This document shows positions 16,801 to 26,186 of a stretch of DNA of 64,000 nt, in pieces. The translations under genes and the position numbers were made by a program. The stretch comes from CAYRFE01 sp964423645 [NCBI: uncultured bacterium]. Its GTDB lineage: Bacteria > Macinerneyibacteriota > Macinerneyibacteria > Macinerneyibacteriales. How positions within the stretch are numbered: the first letter of the stretch is position 1; every line of letters starts with the position of its first letter. Below the pieces are notes generated by a model. It searched no databases and was not told where the DNA came from. It saw nothing but the letters and a program-made list of their open reading frames with translations. The stretch is from positions 62,001 through 126,000 of the forward strand of contig CAYRFE010000002.1 in NCBI GenBank assembly GCA_964423645.1. Reading direction: 5' to 3'.

Positions 16801-16906
16801 ATTCGATCGGTATCCGTTTCATAGCGATAACACCGATTACAAACAATGCAAAAAAAAGCATTAATATGGTAACAGGACGACGAAGAGATAATGATGCTAA
16901 TTTCAT
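13868..16906 (-). CDS. RND (HAE1/AcrB-like) efflux transporter, second
   Basis: 1012 residues, full AcrB-type length with 12 predicted membrane helices and two large periplasmic loops. The N-terminus MKLASLSLRRPVTILMLFFA and the duplicated GMLVDNAIVVSEAI and GVAVNNGIVIIDHINRLR segments are the TM4/TM10 signatures. In the TM4 motif the usual D-D is D-N, as seen in several non-proteobacterial RND proteins. It exports hydrophobic compounds or lipids across the envelope using the proton or sodium gradient. It overlaps the previous RND gene by four bases, so the two are probably translated together and may form a heteromer. Substrate unknown. Confidence 0.92.
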   Translation of the reverse strand: MKLASLSLRRPVTILMLFFALFVIGVIAMKRIPIEFLPQTSNNYMWVQLPYNGSTPRDVEREILMPAEDSLSTLPNLKSMWARAAFDGAGISLEFEQKSDMKAMYIEVRDRLDRTRARWPSDFENYYIWKENTSNIPILYAGIISQNGNDVKNIKEILEREILSVNGVSKVNVEGVPDNSIIVSVSERKMKQYRISQNLLTETLQSNNINYSAGDIDTGYATQYIRIINKSENIEELKKIPITKSVHLEDIADVYHNTPSTKNYSLIDGERAIWVSVNKESNANSVQISKEVKERLEKLGKRYNLKIAVMFNQGDTISESLNNLISSGIWGACFAIIILFFFLRKIKMTLVIAFEIPLSIIFTLGVMYFAKVTLNIISMTGLIISAGMLVDNAIVVSEAIFRLREEGYGLMKAVLKGSREIGLAVMMASVTTMIVFLPMLIEKSEMGTYLRYVGATIIIALSMSLISSLLLIPLFSRILSIKPGSTRDVTLPLKNSYARLVKWTLNHRTFTIIIVGVFMILSIMIPMPRVKSGGSPGGGDGGIRIRFMNTGGLNQQQLLENVKKIEHSLNEKRDEFKIRYLVLNVRTRGMSIEVYPDTQKIKQQKAEELIQDFVNKLPRIPGLRVFFGWGHTSGGSSERSKVFNVNLSGKNYESLYELAEKIEPLLRNIPSVAEVDYGQDSETQELQIIVDREKTSNLNLNNWRIMSSTSSLMRSRTVTTLETKDGEIDVNLQREGLDDLTIQDVKNSTVTLNDGSYIGLQDITTFSYKPSLRMIFHSNRVTNLNITLTTTTDDTKQITADIDSVLKGFDFPKGYSFGYGDEFRRRRENESDLMKNMFLAIFLVYMVMAALFESLNMPFAIILMLPLSIFGVYWGLYATGTSFDMMAQMGFMILVGVAVNNGIVIIDHINRLRMNGLNRRDAVLQGGIDRFRPVIMTTLTTVIGILPMALGTQDTTYIPYSGMGRVVVFGLLTSTIVTLVLLPVIYCIIDDISEFHIKKIRSIFKRSSFENT

Positions 16907-19900
16907 CGGTCTTTCTCCATAATGCTATAAAGAACAGGAATAAATACAAGCGTAAGCAATGTCGAACTCAATAACCCGCCGATTATGGTCCATGCAAGCG
17001 GGGAGCGTAACTCACTGCCGTCTCCTCCGGTAAGAGCCATCGGCAAAAGCCCCAAAACCGTCGTAAGCGTTGTCATCAGAATCGGTCGAAAACGAGTATT
17101 CCCGGCTCGAATTAACGCATCATACACTCGGTAATGCTCTTTACGAATAAGATAATTGGTATAATCGATAAGAATGATACCATTATTGACGACAATACCT
17201 GCAAGGACAATGACGCCTATCAATGAAATAATAGTGATCGTATTGCCGGTAAAAAAAAGCGCTGCGACGACACCGATCAGTGCAAAAGGGATAGCGAACA
17301 AGATGATGATCGGATGCTTAAATGATTCAAATTGAGATGCCATAACAACATAGACAAGAAATATTGCAAGCATAATGGCAAATTGCATACTTTTTGAAGA
17401 TTTATTCATCTCAACAACTTGCCCTCCAACCTCGGCACGATATCCTTCAGGAAGCTGCAATTGATCCAATATTTTCTGAATATTATTGGCGACCGCATTG
17501 AGTGATGCACCCGAGTAATTTGCGGTGATAAGCCCGACACGTTCTTGACCCTTACGTGAGATCATAGACGGACCATTTTTAATGGTCACATCTGCAATGG
17601 ATCTCAACGGAATACGCTCTTGCCCGATTGGAATAAAAAATTCTTCAAGACGTTGATAATTCTGCAGATCTTCTCCGCGACCGATAATACGAACGTCAAT
17701 ATCACGTCCGCTGAAAGAATACTTATTCTGCGTTATATCACCTTTGATCTCAAGTTCGAGCATTCGACTTATCTGTTGAACGGTAAGTCCGTACATCGCA
17801 AGTTTGTCACGATTAAACGTGAGGGATATTTCCGGTTTACCTTCTTGAAGTAAAACTTTAATATCTTTTAAAGCTTTAATGTGAGTAATTTGATCACGTA
17901 TTTTATTTGATATTTCACGTAATTGCTCAACATCGGTTCCGTATACTTCGATTTGCAACGGCATTGATATATCAAAAATTTGCGGGAACTGAAGTTTATA
18001 TTCAATACCGGGATAATGCGATAAAGCTTCGCGCGTGATCTCAATCGATCTGTTGATATTTTTGTAGGTGGTCAATCGTATAAACACTGTTGCACTGTCT
18101 GCATCGGTTTGTTTTCCGGTTGAATCTTCGCCGATTGTTGAATAAACCGTTGTTGCAATATTTTTTGATGTCAATTCATGTGCAAGATCATCAATGATGT
18201 CTGAAAGTCGTTCCTTACCCAAATCTTTTTCAGGGATCAAAATCGCGGTAAATTCCTGCCGTTTTACATCAGGAACCAATTCCATTCCAAGCTGTGTGAC
18301 CAATGCAAATGACACTATCAAGAGTGAAACGGCAATGATAACCGTCTGTTTGCGATGGGCCAGTGCTTTGACAAGTAATGTATTGTAATGTTCACGGGAG
18401 TAATCGATTAACCGAGCAAATGCGTCCGTTACTTTCGTAAGGATCCTTCCGATAAATGAGTGCGAAGATCGGGATGTACGATGAAATATGTGTAAAAAGA
18501 ATCCCAATACTCTATCATATATCCACAACGGTAATTTTCCGAGAAAATCAATACCGTTCTCGATACGGTAGATGCCTTTATTCGATCGTGAATTATCATC
18601 TCCGGTATCTTCATTGACCATACGTGTACGTTCCGAACTCAACGCCGACATCATCGGATTGACCGTAAGTGCGACGACCAATGATGCAAATAATGCTAAT
18701 GAAACGGTGAAAGCTTGATCGGCAAACATTTTCCCCGCGACACCTTCAACAAAAACAATCGGTAAAAATACCGCGATGGTGGTTAAGGTTGATGCAGTGA
18801 CTGCAGTTGATACGATCTTAGTCCCTTCGATTGATACCTTTACCATATCGATTCGACCGGTCTCGCTGAGATATCTTTTTTCGTTTTTTACTCGGTCAAT
18901 GCTTTCAAGAACGACGATGGAGTTATCCACAAGCATACCCACTCCAAGTGCAAGCCCACCGATTGACATCAGATTAAGCGATATCCCCATCGAATACATC
19001 CCTACGAAAACCGCAATTATTGAAAGCGGTATTGCGAATGCAATAATTAATGTCGGTTTCATTTCTCTGAGAAATAAAAACAACACGATGATAGCTAAAA
19101 CTCCGCCCCATAATGCTGAACTGAAAACTTCCTGTATTGCAGAGTCAATAAAAATTGATTGATCATTCACAATATTATACGTAAAAAGTGAAGTATATTT
19201 CTTATCAAGTGAGGCTAATTTTTGCTTTATATCAGTTGCGACACGGACGGTGTTCGCACCTGATGCTTTGAAGAGTTCAACGACGACCGCATCTTTTCCA
19301 TTGATACGTACGATCTCATTTTGTTTCTCATCAGCAATAGATATGATCGCTATTTCTTTCAAACGTATCGGTATTTTGTTTCGATAACCGAGAACAATAT
19401 TCTCTATTTCATTCAGGGACGTAAATTTGCTCAATAACCGTACCAGATATTCTCCATTGACATCTTCTATCCGCCCCGCCGCAAAACTCATATTATCAAC
19501 ATTCAATGCATTAAAAATATCCGTCACTGATAATTGCAACGCAGCCATTTTAAGAGTATCAAGTTTGATACGAAGATTTTTTCGGGTACTTCCTCGTACT
19601 TCGACTGAAGCGACACCCTTAAGTGTCAGTAGATCGTCCTTAATGTCCTCTTCGAGGACCGTACGAATTTGAGATTGCTCTTCTCGAGAGTCTTCTTCGC
19701 TCGCACTATCCTTTTTACTATAAAATGCTATTTTCATTATTGCTTCAAGATTCGGATTATATCTAAGTATTTGAGACTTCTCCGATCCTTTCGGAAGCGT
19801 GATTTTATCAAGTATCTCTCGAACGCTGATGACCGTATCATCCATATCGGCATCCCAACCGAATTCGAGCATAATAATCGATAACCCCGGTTGTGAATAG

Positions 19901-20145
19901 GAGGTAATGGTCTGTAAATTATTGACAATACCCACATTCTCTTCTATCGGACGTGTAATCAATTGCTCGATCTCTTCCGGTGCGACCCCTTCCCAATCAG
20001 TTTTAATGGTCAAAGTGGGATATGAAATATCCGGCATGAGATCCATCGGAAGACGTGAATAACTCACGAAACCGAATACGATAACCGTAAGAATACACAT
20101 CCATGTAGTCACCGGTCGCTTTACGGCAATATCAATTATTTTCAT
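16903..20145 (-). CDS. RND (HAE1/AcrB-like) efflux transporter, first
   Basis: 1080 residues. MKIIDIAVKRPVTTWMCILT, PMDLMPDISYP, GVGMLVDNSIVVLESIDR and AGIVVNNGIILIDYTN mark the RND superfamily. It is longer than its neighbour because of an insertion at about residues 510-580, between the first and second membrane blocks. Its start codon abuts the stop of the adaptor gene. Like the partner it has D-N rather than D-D in TM4. No outer-membrane TolC gene is in the cluster. Confidence 0.92.
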   Translation of the reverse strand: MKIIDIAVKRPVTTWMCILTVIVFGFVSYSRLPMDLMPDISYPTLTIKTDWEGVAPEEIEQLITRPIEENVGIVNNLQTITSYSQPGLSIIMLEFGWDADMDDTVISVREILDKITLPKGSEKSQILRYNPNLEAIMKIAFYSKKDSASEEDSREEQSQIRTVLEEDIKDDLLTLKGVASVEVRGSTRKNLRIKLDTLKMAALQLSVTDIFNALNVDNMSFAAGRIEDVNGEYLVRLLSKFTSLNEIENIVLGYRNKIPIRLKEIAIISIADEKQNEIVRINGKDAVVVELFKASGANTVRVATDIKQKLASLDKKYTSLFTYNIVNDQSIFIDSAIQEVFSSALWGGVLAIIVLFLFLREMKPTLIIAFAIPLSIIAVFVGMYSMGISLNLMSIGGLALGVGMLVDNSIVVLESIDRVKNEKRYLSETGRIDMVKVSIEGTKIVSTAVTASTLTTIAVFLPIVFVEGVAGKMFADQAFTVSLALFASLVVALTVNPMMSALSSERTRMVNEDTGDDNSRSNKGIYRIENGIDFLGKLPLWIYDRVLGFFLHIFHRTSRSSHSFIGRILTKVTDAFARLIDYSREHYNTLLVKALAHRKQTVIIAVSLLIVSFALVTQLGMELVPDVKRQEFTAILIPEKDLGKERLSDIIDDLAHELTSKNIATTVYSTIGEDSTGKQTDADSATVFIRLTTYKNINRSIEITREALSHYPGIEYKLQFPQIFDISMPLQIEVYGTDVEQLREISNKIRDQITHIKALKDIKVLLQEGKPEISLTFNRDKLAMYGLTVQQISRMLELEIKGDITQNKYSFSGRDIDVRIIGRGEDLQNYQRLEEFFIPIGQERIPLRSIADVTIKNGPSMISRKGQERVGLITANYSGASLNAVANNIQKILDQLQLPEGYRAEVGGQVVEMNKSSKSMQFAIMLAIFLVYVVMASQFESFKHPIIILFAIPFALIGVVAALFFTGNTITIISLIGVIVLAGIVVNNGIILIDYTNYLIRKEHYRVYDALIRAGNTRFRPILMTTLTTVLGLLPMALTGGDGSELRSPLAWTIIGGLLSSTLLTLVFIPVLYSIMEKDR

Positions 20146-21377
20146 TATTTTGCCTCGTCTTTTTTACTCTTTTCGTCAGGTTTCTTTTTTTGAGTTGTTT
20201 CGCTTGTTGAAGCTTCAGGTTTTTTTTCGGTCTGTGCGGTATCTTTTGGTGCGGTATCGGGAGTTTTCTCTGACATTGTTTGTTCAGGTGAACCCTTCAA
20301 TGAATCTTTAGTATCCCCGTTCGGTTTTTTGTTTCCGCCCATGATTCGTACCGGTTGACCATCCTTCAGCATATTCTGACCTGTTATGATAATTTTTTCT
20401 TCGGGAAGAATCCCTTTTTCAATTTCTATAAAGTTACCGTCCAAAATACCGGTCGTCACTTCTTTAAAAACAGCGATATCGTCTATAACAACGTATACAC
20501 CCTTTTTATTATCCACGGTGACAATTGCTTTCGCCGGTATTGCAATACAATTTTTTTTCTCACGTGTCACGATATTCATTTTTACAAACATGCCGGGTAT
20601 CATTGTTTTTGAACCTCTGACATGGACTTCAACATTAAATGTCCCGGTCGATTCATCAATGATCGGACTTATAGAATAAATAGATCCGATTATAACCGAT
20701 CCTTCGGACGGTGCAAATTCCACTCTGTTACCGATCTTTACAAACGAGAATTCTTTTTCGGGAAGATTGATCTCTGCTTTTAGTGTGGTGGTATCGACCA
20801 CACGGAATAATTTTTGACCTGTCGCAACAAGTTCTTCAGATTCAACAAATTTTCTGCCGACAATTCCGCTGATCGGAGACAGCACACGCAGGTCACGCAA
20901 TTTCTTTTCCTGAAGTTTAAAATCTGCCTCAACACTTTCATAATCAAGTCGTGTGTTGTCAAAATTTTCTGATGAAACCATATTATTGGCAAACAATTCT
21001 TTCGTTCGCTCAAAATTATTTTTTGCTTTTTCGTAGTTTGATTTTGTGCGTTGAAAAATAAGAAGCATTTCTTCGTCATCCATTCGCGCCAGAGATTCGT
21101 TGGCATTGACCCAATCACCCTCTTTTTTAAAAATACGTTTTATTCTCTGATTATCGGGAGCAACGATATAGACATCGCGTAATGCTTTCAAAGGCACGCT
21201 ATACGTGAGAAAGTTTTTCAGATCCATTGTTACCGGTGATTGTACTGATACCGGTTGTGCCATGCCGTCAACAGGCTTTTTGAAATTAGGGTTATTCGGA
21301 TTGTTTGTAGTTGTTTTTTTACACCCGAAAATGACCGTCATAATCACAAATCCAATAATTACCATTCTTTTTACCAT
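20145..21377 (-). CDS. Periplasmic adaptor (HlyD/AcrA family) lipoprotein
   Basis: 410 residues. The signal peptide ends VIFGC, so the adaptor is lipid-anchored like AcrA. Body: lipoyl half (VYIVAPDNQRIKRIFKKEGDWV), an alpha-hairpin coiled coil at about 105-150, the second lipoyl half (LRVLSPISGIVGRKFV), beta-barrel and membrane-proximal domains (IPAKAIVTVDNKKGVYVV, GILDGNFIEIEKGI). Unusual: the last about 60 residues are a Lys/Glu/Thr/Pro-rich disordered tail (SEKTPDTAPKDTAQTEKKPE). First gene of the pump operon; GAGGAGG is upstream. Confidence 0.9.
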   Translation of the reverse strand: MVKRMVIIGFVIMTVIFGCKKTTTNNPNNPNFKKPVDGMAQPVSVQSPVTMDLKNFLTYSVPLKALRDVYIVAPDNQRIKRIFKKEGDWVNANESLARMDDEEMLLIFQRTKSNYEKAKNNFERTKELFANNMVSSENFDNTRLDYESVEADFKLQEKKLRDLRVLSPISGIVGRKFVESEELVATGQKLFRVVDTTTLKAEINLPEKEFSFVKIGNRVEFAPSEGSVIIGSIYSISPIIDESTGTFNVEVHVRGSKTMIPGMFVKMNIVTREKKNCIAIPAKAIVTVDNKKGVYVVIDDIAVFKEVTTGILDGNFIEIEKGILPEEKIIITGQNMLKDGQPVRIMGGNKKPNGDTKDSLKGSPEQTMSEKTPDTAPKDTAQTEKKPEASTSETTQKKKPDEKSKKDEAK

Positions 21378-21547
21378 AGTATTTTACCCTCCTCATAGGT
21401 CTTCATATATATTACGCATACAAGACAATTCTGTTGCCGAAAATGTTTCATAGTTTCAGTTATCTTCAACTGCCGAAGTATACGGTAAGGTGCACAAAAA
21501 TGCCATGATTTTTTGATATTGACCTGCGTGTATCTGTCGATTTTTTG

Positions 21548-21575
21548 TTTACAAGATCATTATTTCGTTTACACT
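21548..21575 (+). promoter_or_regulatory. Promoter of permease, probably leaderless
   Basis: -35 TTTACA (21548-21553), 16 bp, -10 TACACT (21570-21575), then six bases ATGTGC and the ATG at 21582. There is no Shine-Dalgarno. Spacing is the same as at aroH. Confidence 0.55.
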
Positions 21576-21581
21576 ATGTGC

Positions 21582-22832
21582 ATGACCGCGCCATTAATAA
21601 TTGTCACTATTGTGTTTATCGGTATTGCCGTACGAAAATTCGGATCGATCTCATTTGCTATCTGGCAAGTTATGACCATTGGTGCACTTCTTATGTTGTT
21701 AACCGGATCTATTTCACCACTAAATGCATTTCATGCAATAAATTGGGATGTCATTCTCTTCCTCTTTTGTATGTTCGTGATCGGTGAAGCACTCCATTCA
21801 AGCGGGTATTTATTTGATATTTCTTATATGATTCTTAAACCTGTGAAGAATGGCAACACTTTTCTTTTCATGTTTATTGTCATCACCGGATTTCTCTCAG
21901 CGATACTCATGAATGATACTATCGCGATCATCGGTACACATTTTGCACTCTATATTGCCGGAAAATATCACCTCCCGATAAAACCGCTTTTATTAACTCT
22001 TGCCTTTTCGGTTACTACCGGAAGCGTGTGCAGTCCTCTGGGTAATCCGCAAAATTTTATTATTGCCAATGCATTTGAAAATTCAAACCCATTTTCTCTC
22101 TTCGCGATGTATTTGCTTCTTCCGACAATACTATTGCTGATAGTGGTATATATCACGATCAAAATTCATTTTAAAAAAGATTTTTCCACACATCGCCCTC
22201 TTATTCTGCAATCGCGAGCCAATTCAAAAGATAATCAGCGATTGAAAGCATTGACCCAATCATCGTTGGCAGTTCTCGTTTTCGGAATTCTTTTGATGAT
22301 AGGTACTTCCATACTAGGCTTCTCGTTGAGCATTTCTCCCGGCCTCATCGCACTTATAGCATGTGTGCCGATCATTTTGTTTGATAAAAATCGAGGCATC
22401 TTACTCAAAAAAGTCGATTGGTTGACACTGGTATTTTTCGGTTCGATGTTTATCGTGATGCGCGCCGTATGGGATTGCGGCTTTTTTCAATCACTCATCG
22501 TCTCACAAAATCTGCATATGGATTCGATCTCGGTGGTCATAACCCTCAGTGTTACTATCAGCCAAATCATTTCAAATGTACCGTTCGTTGAACTCTATGT
22601 CCCGCTTTTGAAATCATTGAATGCACCGACGATAATCTATATGGCATTAGCTGCGGCCAGTACTCTCGCGGGGAATGCGTTGATACTAGGAGCGGCAAGT
22701 AATGTGATCATTATTCAACAAGCGGAAAAACATCATGCGACACTTACATTCAAAGAGTTCGCACGTATCGGAATACCCTTAACGATCGCACAGTTGATCA
22801 TTTTACAGACATATTTTACTATTATCAGTTAG
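21582..22832 (+). CDS. ArsB/NhaD-type ion permease
   Basis: 416 residues if started at the second ATG (MTAPLIIVTIVFIG); an ATG two codons upstream is in frame. About 11-12 membrane helices. INWDVILFLFCMFVIGEALHSSG, TAIIGTHFAL and SPLGNPQNFIIANAFE (with the NPQN signature), then ISNVPFVELYVPLL and AGNALILGAASNVIIIQQAE in the second half show the inverted-repeat ion-transporter fold of ArsB/NhaD/CitMHS. The substrate could be arsenite, Na+/H+ or a dicarboxylate; no ars gene is adjacent. Confidence 0.85.
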   Translation: MTAPLIIVTIVFIGIAVRKFGSISFAIWQVMTIGALLMLLTGSISPLNAFHAINWDVILFLFCMFVIGEALHSSGYLFDISYMILKPVKNGNTFLFMFIVITGFLSAILMNDTIAIIGTHFALYIAGKYHLPIKPLLLTLAFSVTTGSVCSPLGNPQNFIIANAFENSNPFSLFAMYLLLPTILLLIVVYITIKIHFKKDFSTHRPLILQSRANSKDNQRLKALTQSSLAVLVFGILLMIGTSILGFSLSISPGLIALIACVPIILFDKNRGILLKKVDWLTLVFFGSMFIVMRAVWDCGFFQSLIVSQNLHMDSISVVITLSVTISQIISNVPFVELYVPLLKSLNAPTIIYMALAAASTLAGNALILGAASNVIIIQQAEKHHATLTFKEFARIGIPLTIAQLIILQTYFTIIS

Positions 22833-22888
22833 TCTTGATACGAATTCTGCAAAGGTCTAAATTTTAATTTCTCAGAGTTGATTGAAAT

Positions 22889-22914
22889 AAAAAAAGGCGC
22901 CTCTCAAGGCGCCC
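22889..22914. terminator. Terminator between convergent genes
   Basis: GGCGCC-TCTCAA-GGCGCC (22896-22913). On the minus strand it is followed by TTTTTTTATTTC, ending gcvPB; it may also serve the plus-strand permease. Confidence 0.85.
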
Positions 22915-22938
22915 TTCTTGTTTCGTAACGTATAACAA

Positions 22939-24375
22939 TTATTCTTTATACGCTAAATTCGGATTCTTTACCGCTCCTGATTCATCCAAACGACGAACAG
23001 GCGTGGTGAGAGGTGCATCATGAAGAAGTTCTGATTTATACCGAGCTTCTTCGGATATTTTTTTCATTATCTCAACAAATTCGTCAAGCGTTTGTTTGCT
23101 TTCCGTCTCTGTCGGTTCGATCATCATAGCCTCATCAACGATCAACGGGAAATAGACCGTTGGCGCATGTACACCATAATCAAGCATACGTTTTGCAATA
23201 TCAAGTGTTTTAACACCGTTCTTTTTATAACGTGCGCCTGATAATACGAACTCATGCTTGCATACACGCTTATACGGCAAATCGTAATCTTTTTGCAAGA
23301 GTTTCATAAGATAATTAGCATTTAAGCATGCAAGACGGGACACATTTCGCAGACCTTTCGTGCCAAGCATTTTGACATAGGTATACGCACGAACGACAAT
23401 ACCGAAATTGCCGAAAAATCCGTGCACTTTGCCGATGGTATGAGTAAGCTCATAATTCATACGGTATGTTCTTCCCTGCTTTGCCACTACAGGAACAGGT
23501 AAATATTCAAACAGATGTGCTTTGACACCTACCGGTCCCGAACCGGGACCTCCGCCCCCGTGAGGAGTGGAAAATGTTTTGTGAAGATTCAGATGGACAA
23601 TATCAAATCCCATATCTCCGGGACGAGATATACCCATCGTCGCATTAAGATTCGCGCCGTCATAATACAATAATCCGCCTTTTCCGTGTACAATTGCTGC
23701 AATTTTGAGAATATTTTTATCAAATAACCCCAATGTATTCGGATTAGTAAGCATCAAACCTGCAACATCTTCAGTCATCGCTTCTTCAAGCTTGGTAAGA
23801 TCAACACAACCGTGTTTATCTGAGGGGATAATAATTATATCAAAACCTGCCATGGCGGCTGTCGCTGGATTTGTACCGTGAGACGAATCAGGGACAATGA
23901 TTTTTGTTCGTTTTTCACCTTTCACATCGAAATATTTACGAATAATTTTTATACCGACCATTTCGCCATGTGCTCCAGCAGCCGGTTGAAAGGTAAAATA
24001 ATCCATACCGGTAACGACCTTGAGTTCTTTTTCAAAATCAAAAAGTAATTCAAGTATACCTTGCATATCTGCGTCTGCAGAATATGGATGAACATCTGCA
24101 AATCCTTCAAGTGCGGCGGTCTTTTCATTTATTTTCGGATTATATTTCATCGTACATGACCCTAACGGGTACATACCTTTATCAACATGATAATTCATAT
24201 TTGACAAACGAACATAATGACGCATCACGTCCGACTCAGAAACTTCGGGTAATGCGGGGGCATGTGATGCAACATAAGGAACAAGATTTTTATCAATAGA
24301 GGTTTCAACATCACATACGGGCAACGTGTATCCTTTACGGCCCGGTACACTTAATTCAAAAAGTAATTTTTCCAT
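22939..24375 (-). CDS. gcvPB: Glycine dehydrogenase (decarboxylating) subunit 2
   Basis: 478 residues from the ATG at 24375. With gcvPA it forms the PLP-dependent P-protein that decarboxylates glycine and passes the aminomethyl group to the H-protein lipoyl arm. The PLP lysine is in VHLNLHKTFSTPHGGGGPG; other signatures are MYPLGSCTMKYNPK, FQPAAGAHGE, PDSSHGTNPA and YYDGANLNA. The Gly-rich loop is complete. It overlaps gcvPA slightly. Two-subunit P-proteins are typical of Firmicutes, Thermotogae and spirochaetes. Confidence 0.95.
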   Translation of the reverse strand: MEKLLFELSVPGRKGYTLPVCDVETSIDKNLVPYVASHAPALPEVSESDVMRHYVRLSNMNYHVDKGMYPLGSCTMKYNPKINEKTAALEGFADVHPYSADADMQGILELLFDFEKELKVVTGMDYFTFQPAAGAHGEMVGIKIIRKYFDVKGEKRTKIIVPDSSHGTNPATAAMAGFDIIIIPSDKHGCVDLTKLEEAMTEDVAGLMLTNPNTLGLFDKNILKIAAIVHGKGGLLYYDGANLNATMGISRPGDMGFDIVHLNLHKTFSTPHGGGGPGSGPVGVKAHLFEYLPVPVVAKQGRTYRMNYELTHTIGKVHGFFGNFGIVVRAYTYVKMLGTKGLRNVSRLACLNANYLMKLLQKDYDLPYKRVCKHEFVLSGARYKKNGVKTLDIAKRMLDYGVHAPTVYFPLIVDEAMMIEPTETESKQTLDEFVEIMKKISEEARYKSELLHDAPLTTPVRRLDESGAVKNPNLAYKE

Positions 24376-24386
24376 ACCGATCCGCC

Positions 24387-25733
24387 TCACTTTCTCACGA
24401 TAGACGCAATTTCAGCCGCAAACGTATCCATCTCTTTCTTGGTACGTTTCTCGGTAACTGCGATAAGAAGTTCATTCTTTTTCGACGGATACGTGTGATC
24501 CAGTTGAATACCCGCGAGATAGCCGCGTTTTTTTAATGTCCACTTCAATGCCGCAATATCAGTATTGATCGTGACTGCAAATTCATTAAAAAATGGTTTC
24601 CCGGGATATGCAGCAGCGATACCTTTTATTTTCAATAATTCATTGAACAAATAGGCAGCTTTTTTATGCGACTGTTCAGCCACTTCTCGTAGCCCCTGTT
24701 TTCCCATGATCGCCATGTAAACAGCGGCTACCAATGTCATGATGCCCTGATTCGAGCAAATGTTTGAGGTAGCTTTTTCGCGGCGAATATGTTGTTCGCG
24801 TGTTTGAAATGTCATAACAAAGCCGCGTTTGCCGTCCAGATCTTTTGTCATACCGATTATTCGTCCGGGCGCATTACGAATAAGCTCCTGTTTAAAAGTA
24901 AAGTATCCTAAATAAGGTCCTCCGAAAGACAGGGGTAAACCCAATTGTTGTCCTTCGCCAACGACGATATCTGCCCCGCAATCGCCGGGTCTCTTAAGCA
25001 TCGCCAATGCAATAGGATCGGCCATCACAACAAATAAGGTTTTTGGGTCGGTGATTGCCTGTTTGATCGCTGAAAGATTTTCCACTACACCGAGGGCATT
25101 CGGATACTGTACAATAACACAGGCAATATCCGTTCCGGTATTATTTTTCACGGCATCAAGCGAGGTCATGCCGTCTTTTTCATCAGCAAAGACGATATCA
25201 ACACCTGAACCGTATAAATAGGTCTCAACAACTCTGAGCCAGTAAGGATTAACGGTGCGAGAGACCAACACTTTTGATCGTTTTGTATGTGCAGCACTCA
25301 TCAATGCCGCTTCTGCTAAAGCAGAGGCACCATCATACATGGAGGCATTGGCAACATCCATACCGGTAAGACGGGTAAGCATGGTCTGATATTCGTAGAT
25401 ATGTTGCAGTGTGCCTTGGCTCACCTCAGGTTGATACGGAGTATATGCAGTATAAAATTCCGGACGAGAAAGAATGTTTGAGATAATTGCCGGAATATAG
25501 TGGTCGTATGCTCCCCCACCCATAAAGCACACATAATCATCAATGGTCTTGTTTTTGCGTGAAAGATTTTTTAAATATTTCATAACTTCGAGTTCAGACA
25601 TGCCGTCAGTAAGGAGTCGTTCCTTTTTGAAACGGGCTTTTGAAGGAATATCCTTAAAAAGCTCATCTACCGACGAAATGCCGATAGTCTCAAGCATGGA
25701 CTTGATATCTGCATCGGTATGCGGTGTATACAT
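24387..25733 (-). CDS. gcvPA: Glycine dehydrogenase (decarboxylating) subunit 1
   Basis: 448 residues, normal length. MYTPHTDADIKSMLETIGI, CFMGGGAYDHYIPA, YTPYQPEVSQGTLQ, YDGASALAEAALMS and EGQQLGLPLSFGGPYLG are diagnostic. It carries the non-catalytic half of the PLP dimer. It lies between gcvH and gcvPB in one operon. Confidence 0.95.
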   Translation of the reverse strand: MYTPHTDADIKSMLETIGISSVDELFKDIPSKARFKKERLLTDGMSELEVMKYLKNLSRKNKTIDDYVCFMGGGAYDHYIPAIISNILSRPEFYTAYTPYQPEVSQGTLQHIYEYQTMLTRLTGMDVANASMYDGASALAEAALMSAAHTKRSKVLVSRTVNPYWLRVVETYLYGSGVDIVFADEKDGMTSLDAVKNNTGTDIACVIVQYPNALGVVENLSAIKQAITDPKTLFVVMADPIALAMLKRPGDCGADIVVGEGQQLGLPLSFGGPYLGYFTFKQELIRNAPGRIIGMTKDLDGKRGFVMTFQTREQHIRREKATSNICSNQGIMTLVAAVYMAIMGKQGLREVAEQSHKKAAYLFNELLKIKGIAAAYPGKPFFNEFAVTINTDIAALKWTLKKRGYLAGIQLDHTYPSKKNELLIAVTEKRTKKEMDTFAAEIASIVRK

Positions 25734-25751
25734 GCTATGCGCCTACTTCAC

Positions 25752-26126
25752 TCAGTCGAGATTTTTTTCGTAGTCTTCTGACGACATTAATGAATCATAC
25801 TCAGCAGGATTGGTCATCTCAATCTCAAGAATCCATCCGCCGTTATAACATTCTGTATTGATAAGAGCAGGATCATCTTCCAAAGCTTCATTAACCGCGA
25901 CAATTTTTCCGCTGACCGGAGCAAGAACATGCGCGACTGCCTTAACTGATTCGACTTCAAGAGCTTCATCGCCTTTTTTTACATCTGAACCAACTTCGGG
26001 AAGGTCGACATAGACGATATCCCCGAGTTCTTTCTGTGCATGATCGGTAACACCAACTTTTACGGTTTTTCCACTTTTTTTCGCCCACTCATGAGATTCG
26101 GTAAATTTGCAATCAGTCGGGATCAT
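25752..26126 (-). CDS. gcvH: Glycine cleavage system H protein
   Basis: 124 residues from the ATG at 26126, with AAAGGAG eight bases upstream; the longer frame to 26159 lacks a ribosome site. Lipoyl carrier: the modified lysine is in EVESVKAVAHVLAPVSG, with HEWAK at the N-terminus and NGGWILEIEM at the end. First gene of gcvH-PA-PB. No gcvT aminomethyltransferase or L-protein is in the window. Confidence 0.95.
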   Translation of the reverse strand: MIPTDCKFTESHEWAKKSGKTVKVGVTDHAQKELGDIVYVDLPEVGSDVKKGDEALEVESVKAVAHVLAPVSGKIVAVNEALEDDPALINTECYNGGWILEIEMTNPAEYDSLMSSEDYEKNLD

Positions 26127-26186
26127 AAAACCACTCCTTTCATACTCTATACATAACATCTGCCCTTTTACTTACGCCATGATTGG

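Noticed and set aside
26127-26186. Glycine riboswitch before gcvH
   Set aside because: The leader implied by the promoter is only about 50 bases and lacks the conserved tandem aptamer pattern.
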